The notes under the pieces: model-generated
Seen by the model: the letters and a program-made list of their open reading frames with translations, nothing else
Told to the model about the DNA's origin: nothing
The model's database searches: none
Translations under genes and position numbers: made by a program
Part shown: positions 7,023-16,339 of the stretch, piece after piece
Layout: each line of letters opens with the position of its first letter
Numbering within the stretch: position 1 is the stretch's first letter
Source: Arthrobacter nitroguajacolicus_D
Lineage (GTDB): Bacteria; Actinomycetota; Actinomycetes; Actinomycetales; Micrococcaceae
DNA: 64,000 nt
Assembly: GCF_031455195.1 (NCBI RefSeq)
Contig: NZ_JAVDSH010000005.1
Coordinates: 124,001 to 188,000, forward strand
Direction: 5' to 3'

Positions 7023-8996
7023 ATGACGCCCACAGCAACTGAGACAGCCGCCATTGAGGAAACGCAGTACCGCCTCGCCACGGGTGCAGAAATCTCCGAG
7101 GTCCAGGGAATCCTGCAGGCCGCCGGACACCTCGGCTCCGGAAAACGAATCGCCTACCTGGGGCTGGTTGACCCCTCCCGCGGCCAGACGGAAGAAGACC
7201 GCCGCTTCCGCATCTTCATCCACGACATCTCCGGGGGCGCACCCACCGACGTCCTCGTCTCAGTGACCCGTGGCGAGATCCTGTCCGCGACCGAACTGGA
7301 CACCAAGGTCTCTGGTGAACTGCCCGTACTGGAAGAAGAATTCGAGGTAGTGGAGACGCTCCTGGCTACGGACGAGCGTTGGCTCGCAGCCCTTGCAGCC
7401 CGCGACCTGGACGTCGCCAAAGTCCGGGTGGCCCCGCTGTCCGCCGGCGTCTTCGAGTACGACGAAGAAAAGGGCCGCCGCATCCTCCGCGGGCTGGCTT
7501 TCGTGCAGGACTTTCCCGAGGACAGTGCTTGGGCGCATCCGGTGGATGGACTGGTGGCTTATGTGGACGTGGTCAACAAGGAGGTGACCCAGGTCATCGA
7601 TCTTGGGGTCATGCCCATTCCGGCCGAACACGGAAACTACACGGACCCGGAACTGACCGGCCCGCTCCGGGAAACCCAGAAGCCCATCAGCATCACCCAA
7701 CCGGAAGGCCCCAGCTTCACCGTAACCGGCGGCAACCACGTCGAATGGGAAAAGTGGAGCGTGGACGTCGGCTTCGATGTCCGCGAAGGAGTTGTCCTCC
7801 ACAACCTCGCCTTCCGGGACGGCGACAGGCTCAGGCCCATCATCAACCGCGCCTCCATCGCCGAGATGGTGGTCCCGTACGGCGACCCGTCTCCTATCCG
7901 GTCCTGGCAAAACTACTTCGACACCGGAGAATACCTGGTGGGCCAGTATGCCAACTCCCTGGAACTGGGCTGCGATTGCCTGGGTGACATCACCTACCTG
8001 AGCCCGGTCATCAGCGACGCCTTTGGGAACCCCCGCGAAATCCGCAACGGCATCTGCATGCACGAGGAAGACTGGGGAATCCTCTCCAAGCACTCCGATC
8101 TTTGGACCGGCATCAACTACACCCGCCGCAACCGTCGCCTGGTGATTTCCTTCTTCACTACCATCGGCAACTACGATTACGGCTTCTACTGGTACCTCTA
8201 CCTGGACGGGACCATCGAATTCGAGGCCAAGGCTACCGGCGTCGTCTTCACCAGCGCTTTCCCGGAAGGCGGTTCGGACAACATTTCCCAGCTCGCGCCA
8301 GGACTTGGGGCCCCCTTCCACCAGCACCTGTTCAGTGCCCGCCTGGACATGGCTGTTGATGGCCTGACCAACCGGGTGGAAGAAGAAGATGTGGTCCGCC
8401 AGGCCATGGGCCCAGGCAACGAGCGCGGCAACGCGTTTTCCCGCAAGCGCACCCTCCTCACCCGCGAATCCGAGGCAGTCCGGGAAGCCGACGCGCGTGC
8501 GGGACGCACCTGGATCATCTCCAACCCGGAGTCCCGGAACCGCCTGGGTGAGCCTGTTGGTTACAAGCTCCACTCCGAGAACCAGCCCACCCTCCTGGCC
8601 GACCCGGATTCTTCCATTGCCAAACGCGCCGCGTTCGCCACCAAGGACGTCTGGGTTACCCACTACGCCGACGAGGAACGCTACCCCACAGGCGATTTCG
8701 TGAACCAGCACTCCGGCGGCGCTGGGCTGCCAGCGTATGTGGCCCAGGACCGCGACATCGACGGCCGGGACATCGTGCTGTGGCACACCTTCGGCCTCAC
8801 ACACTTCCCCCGCGTTGAAGATTGGCCGATCATGCCCGTGGATACGGTTGGCTTCAAGCTGCGCCCGGAAGGTTTCTTCGACCGCAGCCCAGTGTTGGAC
8901 GTGCCTGCCAACTCCTCCGGCTCCAGCTGCCACAGCACCGCAGCTTCAGGTGCGGCAGGCGAAGAGCACGGCGAGCCCGCCGGGCACTGCCACTAG
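7023..8996 (+). CDS. Copper-containing primary amine oxidase (phenylethylamine/tyramine type)
   Basis: A 657-aa quinoprotein that oxidises primary amines to aldehydes, releasing ammonia and hydrogen peroxide. The topaquinone precursor is Y384 in IGNYDYG and the catalytic base is D300 in NYFDTGEY. Two copper ligands are H433 and H435 in FHQHLFS, and the third is near residue 594 in the HTFGLTHFP segment. These positions are offset by only two from the A. globiformis phenylethylamine oxidase (D298, TPQ382, H431, H433), so orthology is likely. ATG at 7023 lies downstream of GAGGCAG. Probably controlled by the divergent TetR protein; a small membrane protein and an APC permease follow. Confidence 0.95.
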   Translation: MTPTATETAAIEETQYRLATGAEISEVQGILQAAGHLGSGKRIAYLGLVDPSRGQTEEDRRFRIFIHDISGGAPTDVLVSVTRGEILSATELDTKVSGELPVLEEEFEVVETLLATDERWLAALAARDLDVAKVRVAPLSAGVFEYDEEKGRRILRGLAFVQDFPEDSAWAHPVDGLVAYVDVVNKEVTQVIDLGVMPIPAEHGNYTDPELTGPLRETQKPISITQPEGPSFTVTGGNHVEWEKWSVDVGFDVREGVVLHNLAFRDGDRLRPIINRASIAEMVVPYGDPSPIRSWQNYFDTGEYLVGQYANSLELGCDCLGDITYLSPVISDAFGNPREIRNGICMHEEDWGILSKHSDLWTGINYTRRNRRLVISFFTTIGNYDYGFYWYLYLDGTIEFEAKATGVVFTSAFPEGGSDNISQLAPGLGAPFHQHLFSARLDMAVDGLTNRVEEEDVVRQAMGPGNERGNAFSRKRTLLTRESEAVREADARAGRTWIISNPESRNRLGEPVGYKLHSENQPTLLADPDSSIAKRAAFATKDVWVTHYADEERYPTGDFVNQHSGGAGLPAYVAQDRDIDGRDIVLWHTFGLTHFPRVEDWPIMPVDTVGFKLRPEGFFDRSPVLDVPANSSGSSCHSTAASGAAGEEHGEPAGHCH

Positions 8997-8997
8997 C

Positions 8998-9450
8998 GTG
9001 GCCACGGCCATCAGTGGAGGACGGGCCGGACCCGTCCTCCACCCCCGGGTCTGCGCCGTCCTGACCGCACTTTCCTGCGTGGTCCACCTTGGGCTCGCAG
9101 CCTCAGGGCACCACGACGCCTGGCTGGCTATCCTCATGATCGCCCTTGCAGCCGTGTGCATCCCCTGCACAGTCCACATCTGGCGCCACAGCCGCGTCGG
9201 TGCACTCCACCAGGTCACCGGCTCAGCCCTTGCCATGGTCACCTTGCACGCCGTGCTGCTGCTGGGAGCGGGCGGTTCCGGACACGCTCATGGGGGCAGG
9301 CCGACGTCGAACGCTGTTGATCCATCCGGCACTGTTGCTTTATCCGGCTCTGCCGGGTTGTTGCTGGTGATCGCGCTGGAAATCACGACGGCGTTACTCG
9401 CCTCGACGCTGGTGGCCCGCCTCAGGCGGGTCCGGGCGCAGTCCCTGTAA
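8998..9450 (+). CDS. Small integral membrane protein in amine-oxidase operon
   Basis: About 150 aa with four hydrophobic segments (from VCAVLTALSCVVHLGLA to LLLVIALEITTALLAS) and a His-rich loop near GGSGHAHGG. It starts at GTG 8998, one base after the oxidase stop, so translational coupling is likely; a start at GTG 8950 inside the oxidase gene is also possible. I do not recognise the family. The His residues and neighbour suggest, without proof, a role in copper supply or amine uptake. Confidence 0.6.
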   Translation: MATAISGGRAGPVLHPRVCAVLTALSCVVHLGLAASGHHDAWLAILMIALAAVCIPCTVHIWRHSRVGALHQVTGSALAMVTLHAVLLLGAGGSGHAHGGRPTSNAVDPSGTVALSGSAGLLLVIALEITTALLASTLVARLRRVRAQSL

Positions 9451-9540
9451 CCGGAGTACCCGAAAATTCGGCAGGATATTGCTGTTTGCAGGCAGTATCC
9501 CTGCTTGTTGGACCCCTTCCGAATACTGTTCAGTGGGAGG

Positions 9541-10869
9541 GTGAATAAAGCTGTCAACAGTTCGGGTCTGGGCCTCTTCCGTGCAACGGGAATTTATGTT
9601 GGTGCCATTCTTGGTTCAGGCGTGCTGGTTCTGCCCGCCATTGCCGCTCAGGTGGCTGGGCCGGCGTCGATATTGGCGTGGGGCTTGCTCCTGGTGTTCT
9701 GCACGCCCGTGGCATTCAGTTTCGCCGAAATGTCCCGGCAACAGCCCGACGCCGGTGGCATAGCAACGTTCGTCACGAGGGCCTTCGGGCACCGGGCGTC
9801 AGCAGTGGCCGGCTACCTGTTCTACTTCGCGATTCCCTTCGGCGCGCCCGCGACCGCGGTGATTGGCGGGGAGTACATCGCCCACGCCATGGGAGGTGGC
9901 CGGGAGACGGCCCTTATTGCCGCCGGGCTGATCCTGGCGGCTGGTTTTCTGAGCAACGCGGTGGGCATCAGGGTCTCCAGCAAACTGCAGCTGCTCCTCA
10001 TGGCGTTGTTGGTGGCGTTGCTTGCCTTCGCTGTTGTTGTGGCCGGGCCGTATGCCAGGGTGGAGAATTTCGAGCCCTTCGCCCCGCATGGCTACTGGGC
10101 TGTGGGAGGTGCGGCCAGCTTGTTGTTCTTTTGTTTCGCGGGATGGGAAGCCGTGACACACCTGGCCGGCGAGTTCCGCAACCCCGAGCGCGACCTGAAG
10201 CGGGCAACTTGGCTGACGCTCGTCGTCGTCGGTGTGGTGTACATCGGGCTCGTGGCTGCGTGCGTAGCTGTCCTGGGCCCCGCGCTCGCGGGCAGCAGCG
10301 TCCCGGTTGCCGAGCTGCTGGCGAAAGGGCTCGGCCCTGCGGCAGCACCGGTTACCGCCGTCGCGGCGGCGGTGCTCACGTTCGGTCCGTTGAATACTTT
10401 CGTGGCCGGTGCCAGCAAGCTCGGTGCCAGGTTGGCGTCCGACGGCGTGCTGCCGCGGGCTTTGGCGCGCGGCGCCGGGCCGGGGGAGGTCCCATCGGTG
10501 AGTCTCGGCGTCCTTGGCATGTTGGCGTCGATCTCCTTTGCTCTCGCCGCGACCGGTCTGCTGAGCATGGAGTTCCAGATCGGCGCGGCCTCGGCTTGCT
10601 TCACCGCGGTGACCGCCTTTGGCTTGGCTGCCGGAGTGGTACTGCTCCGCCGTGGAACTCCGGCTTGGTACGGGGTGATCGTGGCGGCGGTAGTGATGCT
10701 CGTTGTGCTCGTGTTCAGCGGATGGGCGCTGCTGGTCCCGGCCGGCCTGGGTGTGGCGGCGCTGGCTGCCTGGCGAGTTCGCGGGAAACCTGCCACTTCG
10801 CACGGAAGCTTCCCGGCGAGCCCGCAGCCTTCCCGCGAACTCGCGGCTAGGAACGGCAGACCCTCGTAA
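9541..10869 (+). CDS. APC-superfamily amino acid/amine permease
   Basis: A transporter of about 442 aa with roughly twelve transmembrane helices. The N-terminal APC signature GIYVGAILGSGVLVLP is clear, and the GWEAVTHLAGEFRNPERDLKRA segment is typical of the family. It follows the amine-oxidase genes on the same strand, so uptake of amines for the oxidase is plausible. The start is uncertain: GTG 9541 directly abuts GGGAGG, while TTG at 9505 gives a longer N-terminus. A 15-nt inverted repeat lies in the 3' end of the gene (10773-10844). Confidence 0.82.
   Translation: MNKAVNSSGLGLFRATGIYVGAILGSGVLVLPAIAAQVAGPASILAWGLLLVFCTPVAFSFAEMSRQQPDAGGIATFVTRAFGHRASAVAGYLFYFAIPFGAPATAVIGGEYIAHAMGGGRETALIAAGLILAAGFLSNAVGIRVSSKLQLLLMALLVALLAFAVVVAGPYARVENFEPFAPHGYWAVGGAASLLFFCFAGWEAVTHLAGEFRNPERDLKRATWLTLVVVGVVYIGLVAACVAVLGPALAGSSVPVAELLAKGLGPAAAPVTAVAAAVLTFGPLNTFVAGASKLGARLASDGVLPRALARGAGPGEVPSVSLGVLGMLASISFALAATGLLSMEFQIGAASACFTAVTAFGLAAGVVLLRRGTPAWYGVIVAAVVMLVVLVFSGWALLVPAGLGVAALAAWRVRGKPATSHGSFPASPQPSRELAARNGRPS
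10773..10844. repeat. 15-nt inverted repeat in the 3' end of the permease gene
   Basis: Perfect arms GCGAGTTCGCGGGAA (10773-10787) and its complement (10830-10844), separated by 42 nt and ending 25 nt before the stop codon. It could fold into a terminator-like hairpin or be a small dispersed repeat; a related motif (TCCCGCGATCTCG) occurs at 61807-61819. Confidence 0.5.
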
Positions 10870-10964
10870 GTTTGTCCGGGTTGGACACCCCAGCAGGCGG
10901 TTCCGTTCGCTTTGCCACGCCACCGTGGCCGAGACTGCAAGCGTCATGCTGCCCACGTTACCGT

Positions 10965-11423
10965 TCAGGCCAGCGGATTCTTCTCGTCCACCGGCGGCTC
11001 CATCTGTGTGCTGATCGCAATCCTGTTCCATACATTGATGGTGGAGATCGCCAGGACCAAACCGCCCATCTGGCCGTCGTCGAAATGGGTTGCGGCAGCG
11101 TTCCAGATCTCGTCGGTCACAGTGTCGGGCCCCAACTGGGTCAAGGCATCGGTGAGGGCAAGGACGGCCTGCTCCCGGGCGTCGAAAAAGACTTTCGAGT
11201 GCTGCCAGGCGGCCACAGCATGCAACTTCCGTGACGGGATGCCACGCTTGTGGCCATCGGTCGCGTGCATATCCACGCAGAAACCGAAGCCGTTGAGGAT
11301 CGAGGCGCGGAGCTTGATCAGCTCGTAAAGATCGGGATCCACAGAGGTGCGGGCGTAGCCTTCCAGGCCAATGACGGCAGCGTAGCCGAGTTTGTTGCTG
11401 CGGCCGATGTTGATGCGGGTCAT
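10965..11423 (-). CDS. AhpD-like carboxymuconolactone decarboxylase-family protein
   Basis: A 152-aa helical protein of the CMD/AhpD superfamily, many of which are peroxidase-linked redox proteins. The core motif is ASILNGFGFCVDMHATDGHKRG. Most AhpD-like members have CxxC at the NGCxxC position; here the first Cys is Phe, leaving one Cys followed by the conserved VDMH. Classical disulfide chemistry may therefore be absent. The C-terminal NVWNRIAIS segment is also typical. Divergent from the alcohol dehydrogenase gene. Confidence 0.8.
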   Translation of the reverse strand: MTRINIGRSNKLGYAAVIGLEGYARTSVDPDLYELIKLRASILNGFGFCVDMHATDGHKRGIPSRKLHAVAAWQHSKVFFDAREQAVLALTDALTQLGPDTVTDEIWNAAATHFDDGQMGGLVLAISTINVWNRIAISTQMEPPVDEKNPLA

Positions 11424-11516
11424 GCTGACTTCCCTTCAGAGTTGGTGCGTTACAACAGTGATGTCGGAAGCAGCAGCAAAAGTGTGACAGGGCTGCCCGA
11501 TTGTTAGAGTCGATCC

Positions 11517-12554
11517 GTGCGAGCAGTGATTTTTGATGAGGTCCGGACCCAGCCCTACGTTCGGGAGGTCGACAAACCGGAGGCACCCGCAGGGGGCGTC
11601 GTGGTGAAAGTGCTCGCTACGGGCATGTGCCGCAGCGACTGGCACGCGTGGGCCGGCCACGACGACATCGCCATGCCGCACGTCCCCGGGCACGAGCTTG
11701 CCGGTGTCATCGACGCAGTGGGCGAGGGCGTCCGGAACTGGAAGGTGGGCGACCGCGTCACCGTCCCCTTCGTCTGCGGGTGCGGCACGTGCGAATGGTG
11801 CCTGGCAGGCGACGCGCAGGTCTGCCCCGAGCAGCAGCAACCCGGTTTCACCCACTGGGGATCGTTCGCCGAGTACGTGGCGCTGCACGCAGCCGACAGC
11901 AACCTGGTTGCCATCCCGGACAGTATTGAATTCACGACGGCGGCCAGCCTCGGCTGCCGCTTCGCCACGGCTTACCGGGCATTGGCAGCCCGGGCGCAGG
12001 TCAAAGCCGGCGAATGGGTGACCGTGGTAGGCGTGGGAGGCGTCGGCCTCAGTGCCGTGATGATCGCAAAAGCCATGGGAGCGAGGGTCATTGCTGTGGA
12101 CCGGAACCCGTCAGCCCTGGCTGTGGCCGCCCGGCTGGGCGCAGAACACACGGTCCTCGCTGATGGCACGGACATCCCTGCCACCGTAAACGTCCTCTCC
12201 GGCGGAGGCAGCCACGTGGCGGTGGACGCCGTCGGAAGTGAACAGACCTGCGCCGACGCGATCCTCAGCCTCCGCCGCCGTGGCCGGCACGTCCAGATTG
12301 GTTTGCTGCCGTCCATCGACGGCAACCCGCAAGTGCCCATGGCAAGGGTGATCGGTTGGGAACTGGACCTGTTGGGCAGCCACGGCATGGCCGCTGTGGA
12401 CTATCCGGGGATGATGACGCTCATCGAGCAAGGCTTGCTTGAGCCGCAGCTGCTGATCGAACGCACCATCGGGCTGGAAGACGCGGCAGCGCTGTTGCCC
12501 GGCTTCGACCAGGCCAGTCCGGCCGGTATGACCATGGTGGACCCGGCACTTTAG
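11517..12554 (+). CDS. Zinc-dependent alcohol dehydrogenase
   Basis: A 345-aa medium-chain dehydrogenase/reductase oxidising alcohols with NAD(P). Catalytic zinc ligands are C38 (GMCRSDWH) and H59-E60 (VPGHE). The structural zinc site is the Cys cluster at residues 87-103 (CGCGTCEWC and QVC). The Rossmann motif is VVGVGGVGLSAV near 170. GTG at 11517 has no ribosome-binding site but sits six nt after TAGAGT (11505-11510), as expected for a leaderless actinobacterial gene. The substrate is not predictable. Confidence 0.9.
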   Translation: MRAVIFDEVRTQPYVREVDKPEAPAGGVVVKVLATGMCRSDWHAWAGHDDIAMPHVPGHELAGVIDAVGEGVRNWKVGDRVTVPFVCGCGTCEWCLAGDAQVCPEQQQPGFTHWGSFAEYVALHAADSNLVAIPDSIEFTTAASLGCRFATAYRALAARAQVKAGEWVTVVGVGGVGLSAVMIAKAMGARVIAVDRNPSALAVAARLGAEHTVLADGTDIPATVNVLSGGGSHVAVDAVGSEQTCADAILSLRRRGRHVQIGLLPSIDGNPQVPMARVIGWELDLLGSHGMAAVDYPGMMTLIEQGLLEPQLLIERTIGLEDAAALLPGFDQASPAGMTMVDPAL

Positions 12555-13790
12555 TCAGTTGGTTTCCCGTGCCGGCCGGTTTCGGTAAGCCGCGAGGAAG
12601 TGCGATATACGGCGCACAGCTTCTTCGATGTCCTCCACTGCCGGCAGGATCACGAAGCGGAAGTGGTCCGGCGTTGGCCAGTTGAAGGCCGTGCCGTGCG
12701 AGACCAGGATCTTCTGTTCCTGCAGGAGTTGGAGGACAAACTTCTCGTCGCTCTCGATCGGGTAAATCTCAGGGTCCAAACGCGGGAACAGGTACATGGC
12801 GCCGGCGGCGGGGACACAGGAAACACCCGGGATGGCCGTCAACAGTTTCCAGGCCAAGTCCCGTTGCTCGCGCAACCGCCCGCCAGGACGAATGAGGGCC
12901 TCGATGCTCTGGTACCCGCCCAGGCAGGTCTGGATGGCGTGTTGCGCCGGAACATTGGCGCAGAGGCGCAAGGAAGCCAGCAGTTCCAAAGACTCACGGT
13001 ACGCGGCAGTGGCAGCAAGTGGCCCCGTCACAGCGACCCAGCCGGCCCGGTACCCGGGCATGCGGTAGGCCTTGGACAGTCCGCTGAACGTCAGGACACA
13101 CACGTCCTCAGCCACTGCCGCGGTGTGGATGTGGGGTGCGTCGACGTAGCGGATCTTTTCGTAGATCTCGTCCGAGAACAGCACCAGGTCATACTTCCGG
13201 GCCAGGGCGGCGAACTGCTCAAGGATGTGCCGCGGGTACACGGCCCCGGTGGGATTGTTCGGGTTGATGATCACGATGCCCTTGGTGCGCGGGGTGATCT
13301 TCGCTTCGACGTCGGCCATGTCCGGCCACCAGTTCTCGTCCTCATCACACAGGTAGTGAACAGCTTGGCCACCGGTGAACGTCACGGCGGCGGTCCAGAG
13401 GGGGTAGTCAGGGGCAGGAATAAGGATCTCGTCGCCGTTCTCCATGAACGCCTGGAGGGTCATGGAAATCAGTTCGCTGACGCCGTTGCCAATGAAGAGG
13501 TCTTCGACGCCGATGTTCATCAGTCCGCGGGTTTGGTAGTACTGCGAAATGGCGGTGCGTGCGGAGAAGATCCCTTTGGAATCGCTGTAACCCTGCGCGC
13601 CGCGGAGGTGATGGATCATGTCCACCACCACCGACTCCGGCGCCTCCAGGCCAAACGGCGCGGTGTCCCCAAGGTTCATCTTGAGGATCCTGTGACCCTC
13701 CGCTTCCATGGCCTTGGCGGCTTGGAGGATAGGACCGCGGAGTTCATAGCGGACGTTCTGGAGTTTGCTGGAGTGCTGCATCGGACGCAT
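12555..13790 (-). CDS. alaA: PLP-dependent aminotransferase (alanine aminotransferase type)
   Basis: Class I/II aminotransferase of about 411 aa, probably making alanine from pyruvate and glutamate. Conserved parts are the N-terminal RYELRGPILQAAKAMEAEGH, the cofactor-contacting INPNNPTGAVYP and SDEIYEK, and the PLP lysine in FSGLSKAYRMPGYRAGW. The frame is open to 13826; starts at 13805, 13790 and 13781 are possible, and 13790 is chosen on similarity to typical AlaA N-termini because no clear ribosome-binding site separates them. The symbol is assigned by overall resemblance, so related aromatic or branched-chain specificity is not excluded. Confidence 0.85.
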   Translation of the reverse strand: MRPMQHSSKLQNVRYELRGPILQAAKAMEAEGHRILKMNLGDTAPFGLEAPESVVVDMIHHLRGAQGYSDSKGIFSARTAISQYYQTRGLMNIGVEDLFIGNGVSELISMTLQAFMENGDEILIPAPDYPLWTAAVTFTGGQAVHYLCDEDENWWPDMADVEAKITPRTKGIVIINPNNPTGAVYPRHILEQFAALARKYDLVLFSDEIYEKIRYVDAPHIHTAAVAEDVCVLTFSGLSKAYRMPGYRAGWVAVTGPLAATAAYRESLELLASLRLCANVPAQHAIQTCLGGYQSIEALIRPGGRLREQRDLAWKLLTAIPGVSCVPAAGAMYLFPRLDPEIYPIESDEKFVLQLLQEQKILVSHGTAFNWPTPDHFRFVILPAVEDIEEAVRRISHFLAAYRNRPARETN

Positions 13791-13847
13791 GGTTGATCTT
13801 TTCATGCCGCAGGGCAGGGCGGGCAAACTGTTCCAAAAACAGCGGGT

Positions 13848-14510
13848 TCACACCCAGCGGATCACTACCGGAAGGTCGCCGGCGATCGCTGAGACTTCCC
13901 TTTCGGTTCCGTCCACCGCTACGGCAAAGTGTTGCAGCTCGTCCATGGACGCGGGGACTTCGAAGTGCCCGGTGGCGTCGCTCCTGGCGGCTGACGCGGA
14001 CGAGTGGGCGTGGATGTACGCATCAGGGATTCCCTTGTTGTGGACATCCACCAGGCGTCCCTGGATCCGGCGTCCCGTGCTGGAACTGGGGCCGGAGGTG
14101 AGTCGTTCGGGTGCCTCCGATGGTTCGTCGAAGCCCAGGGAAACCGGCACACACACCAAGAACCCCAGGCCTTGGGAGGAAACGTCGGACTGCTCGGCTC
14201 GCGTCATGTCGCCCTTGGAAACCACGGCGTAATCCCCATGCAGTTCAACTGCCAGCAGGAGCCGCTCCATGAGGTCCAGCTGCTGCGGCCCATGGCATTG
14301 GACCAACACACGCAATTCCAGGTCCAAGACGGGCCCGTTGTGCCTGGACCGGCCCACCCGGGTGAGCGACGAAGCGCGGACGGTGACCGGAGCGTCGGGC
14401 GGGGGAACAACGGCGACCGGGGACCCGTCGTCGAACCTTAGCCGCTGTGGAGCGGCGGCCTCCGCGAGTACCAGCAGAAGGTCGGACAGTGAAGAACGAA
14501 CAAGGCCCAC
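13848..14510 (-). CDS. Uncharacterised protein with carboxypeptidase-regulatory-like domain
   Basis: A 220-aa protein without a signal peptide. The C-terminal ~70 residues (GRLVDVHNKGIPDAYIHAHS, then TDATGHF-like SDATGHFEVP) resemble the beta-sandwich CarboxypepD_reg fold, which is often a structural or adhesive module. The N-terminal ~140 residues include RNGPVLDLELRVLVQCHG-like strands that loosely recall the DUF4255 (Pvc16) fold, but I cannot support that further. GTG at 14510 lies after GGGG. It lies 57 nt upstream of the aminotransferase gene on the same strand. Function unknown. Confidence 0.6.
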   Translation of the reverse strand: MGLVRSSLSDLLLVLAEAAAPQRLRFDDGSPVAVVPPPDAPVTVRASSLTRVGRSRHNGPVLDLELRVLVQCHGPQQLDLMERLLLAVELHGDYAVVSKGDMTRAEQSDVSSQGLGFLVCVPVSLGFDEPSEAPERLTSGPSSSTGRRIQGRLVDVHNKGIPDAYIHAHSSASAARSDATGHFEVPASMDELQHFAVAVDGTEREVSAIAGDLPVVIRWV

Positions 14511-14613
14511 GGCAGAACCCCAGCCGGACGGAATCCACTAAATCAACTGGAACAAGGCTACTCCCGCCGTCCGCCGTGATCGAGTTTTTGCACGAAAGAC
14601 TCCCGCGCCGGGG

Positions 14614-16206
14614 TCAGGCCAGGCCAGGAACGCCGTCGGTGATCGTGAAGGATTTTTTCGTGCTGACCGGGGCGCCTGGTGTGGTGACGTGGTCAAGCAC
14701 CCGGAAGTCGGCGGTCATTGCGTCCTTGGTGATGCGCGTGTTCACGTAGCCGCGGTTGTCGTTGTAGAACTTCAGGTGCGGATTCCAGGCCATGGTTGCG
14801 TCCGTGGTGGACCCCGTCCCGTCGCCCGTGGATGTAATGGACGAGCACACGAGTTCCGAACCGACAACGGCTGCTGCCGGGTCCTTGTAGTCCACCTTGA
14901 GGTCGGTGGCCCAGTGGCGGTGGACGTCGCCGGTGAGTACGACGGCGTTGCGCACCTTGGCGTATACCCAACCTTGGGTGATGCGGCGGCGGGACGCTGC
15001 GTAACCGTCCCATCCGTCCATGGAGACGTCGTCGATGTCCGGCGCCTTGTCCCTGTCGCGCTCGGCAAAGAACACCTGCTGGCCAATGATGTCCCAGCGT
15101 TGGGTGGAGTTTCTGAAGCCGTCCAGAAGCCATTTTTCCTGCTCAGCGCCCGTGATGGTCCGGTTCTCGTCCAAACGTTCGGCCACGTTCTTCCGCCAAC
15201 CGTCGCCGGCGAGCTGGTCGTCCCGGTACTGGCGCGTGTCCATCATGTGGAAGTTGGCCAGCTGGCCCCACTGGATGGTGCGGTAGATCTTCATGTCGAA
15301 CCCAGCCGGGACCGAGGACGGACGCAGCGGCATGTTCTCGTAGTACGCCTGGAACGCGGCCGCGCGGCGTTGCCGGAAATGTTCGGTGGTGTCGTTGAGT
15401 TGGCCGGCATCGCTGTTCTCGGGGACGTCGTCAGCCCAGTTGTTGTCCACCTCGTGGTCATCCCACACCACCAGCCACGGTGCTATCGCGTGCGCGGCCT
15501 GCAGGTCGGCGTCCGCCTTGTACTGGGCGTGCCGCTGGCGGTAGCTTGCCAGGCTGACAGTCTCGGGCCCTTCGTGGTCGCGGGGATTGCCGCCGCCGAT
15601 CACGTAGCTGCCCTTCTTGTACTCGTAGAGGTAGTCGCCGAGGTGGAGCACCAGGTCAGGGTGGTCTTCGGCAAGTCGCCTGTACGGGGTGAAATAGCCG
15701 TGCTCATACTGGGCGCAGCTGGCGAAGGCCATGGCCAGCGCGGCCGGGGTCTCTCCGGGCGCAGGGCTGGTCAGCGTGCGGCCCACTTCGCTCAGGTGCC
15801 GTCCGGTACGGAAACGGTAGAAGTACTCACGGCCCGGCCTGAGGCCCTTGATCTCCGCGTGCACGGAATGGGCGGTTTCGATCCTGGCATGCTCGACGCC
15901 GCGGGCTACTACCCGGCGCATGGCGGGGTCTTCTGCGACTTCCCAGGCGACGGCGACGTTGCGGGAAGGCATGCTGCCCAGGCCATCCTCGGCCACGGGA
16001 TTCACTGCCAGGCGTGTCCAGATGACGAACCCGTCGGGCCATGGTTCGCCCGACGCGATGCCGAGCGTAAACGGGTAGGTGCGGAGACCGGCGTCGTCCG
16101 CTGTTGAAACCGCAACAGCGGCCTGCGGCATCGCGGCTGACACACCGGCGACGAGCCCGGCGCCGAGTCCGGCGGAGATGAGGGACCTGCGGGAGATGTT
16201 TTCCAT
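14614..16206 (-). CDS. phoD: Secreted alkaline phosphatase D
   Basis: A 530-aa PhoD-family metallophosphatase that releases phosphate from organic esters outside the membrane. The N-terminus carries a twin-arginine export motif (ISRRSLISAGLG) followed by a hydrophobic stretch and an AVA cleavage region. A PhoD N-terminal domain (FTLGIASGEPWPDGFVIWTRL) precedes the catalytic domain with metal-binding HLGDYLYEY, WDDHEVDNNW and LTGDVHRHW. Length is normal. No convincing Pho box was found upstream, so phosphate control is assumed from the family only. Confidence 0.92.
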   Translation of the reverse strand: MENISRRSLISAGLGAGLVAGVSAAMPQAAVAVSTADDAGLRTYPFTLGIASGEPWPDGFVIWTRLAVNPVAEDGLGSMPSRNVAVAWEVAEDPAMRRVVARGVEHARIETAHSVHAEIKGLRPGREYFYRFRTGRHLSEVGRTLTSPAPGETPAALAMAFASCAQYEHGYFTPYRRLAEDHPDLVLHLGDYLYEYKKGSYVIGGGNPRDHEGPETVSLASYRQRHAQYKADADLQAAHAIAPWLVVWDDHEVDNNWADDVPENSDAGQLNDTTEHFRQRRAAAFQAYYENMPLRPSSVPAGFDMKIYRTIQWGQLANFHMMDTRQYRDDQLAGDGWRKNVAERLDENRTITGAEQEKWLLDGFRNSTQRWDIIGQQVFFAERDRDKAPDIDDVSMDGWDGYAASRRRITQGWVYAKVRNAVVLTGDVHRHWATDLKVDYKDPAAAVVGSELVCSSITSTGDGTGSTTDATMAWNPHLKFYNDNRGYVNTRITKDAMTADFRVLDHVTTPGAPVSTKKSFTITDGVPGLA

Positions 16207-16339
16207 ACAGCCGACCCTATGAAGTCCGAATTGACTGCGTTCAAGCCGGGTATGAATAGCCGGTTAATTGTGTGACAAAACATGTTAACCCGTACTGGAC
16301 CCCTGCCAGTCCTTAGGAGCGCTCGTCTATGCTCAGTCC

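Noticed and set aside
7260..8933. 557-codon open frame antisense to the amine oxidase
   Set aside because: Shadow of the oxidase gene; composition follows the complementary strand.
9460..9510. CCGAAAATTCGG palindrome and imperfect GCAGGATA hairpin before the permease
   Set aside because: Too short and imperfect, and with no nearby regulator gene, to support as an operator or attenuator.
14689..16107. 472-codon open frame antisense to phoD
   Set aside because: Shadow of phoD with low-complexity Val/Gly/Arg content and no recognisable domain.
16207..16300. Pho box upstream of phoD
   Set aside because: ATTCATACCCG on the minus strand matches an actinobacterial PhoP half-site at 8 of 11 positions, but the neighbouring 11-mers do not match, so no credible direct repeat.
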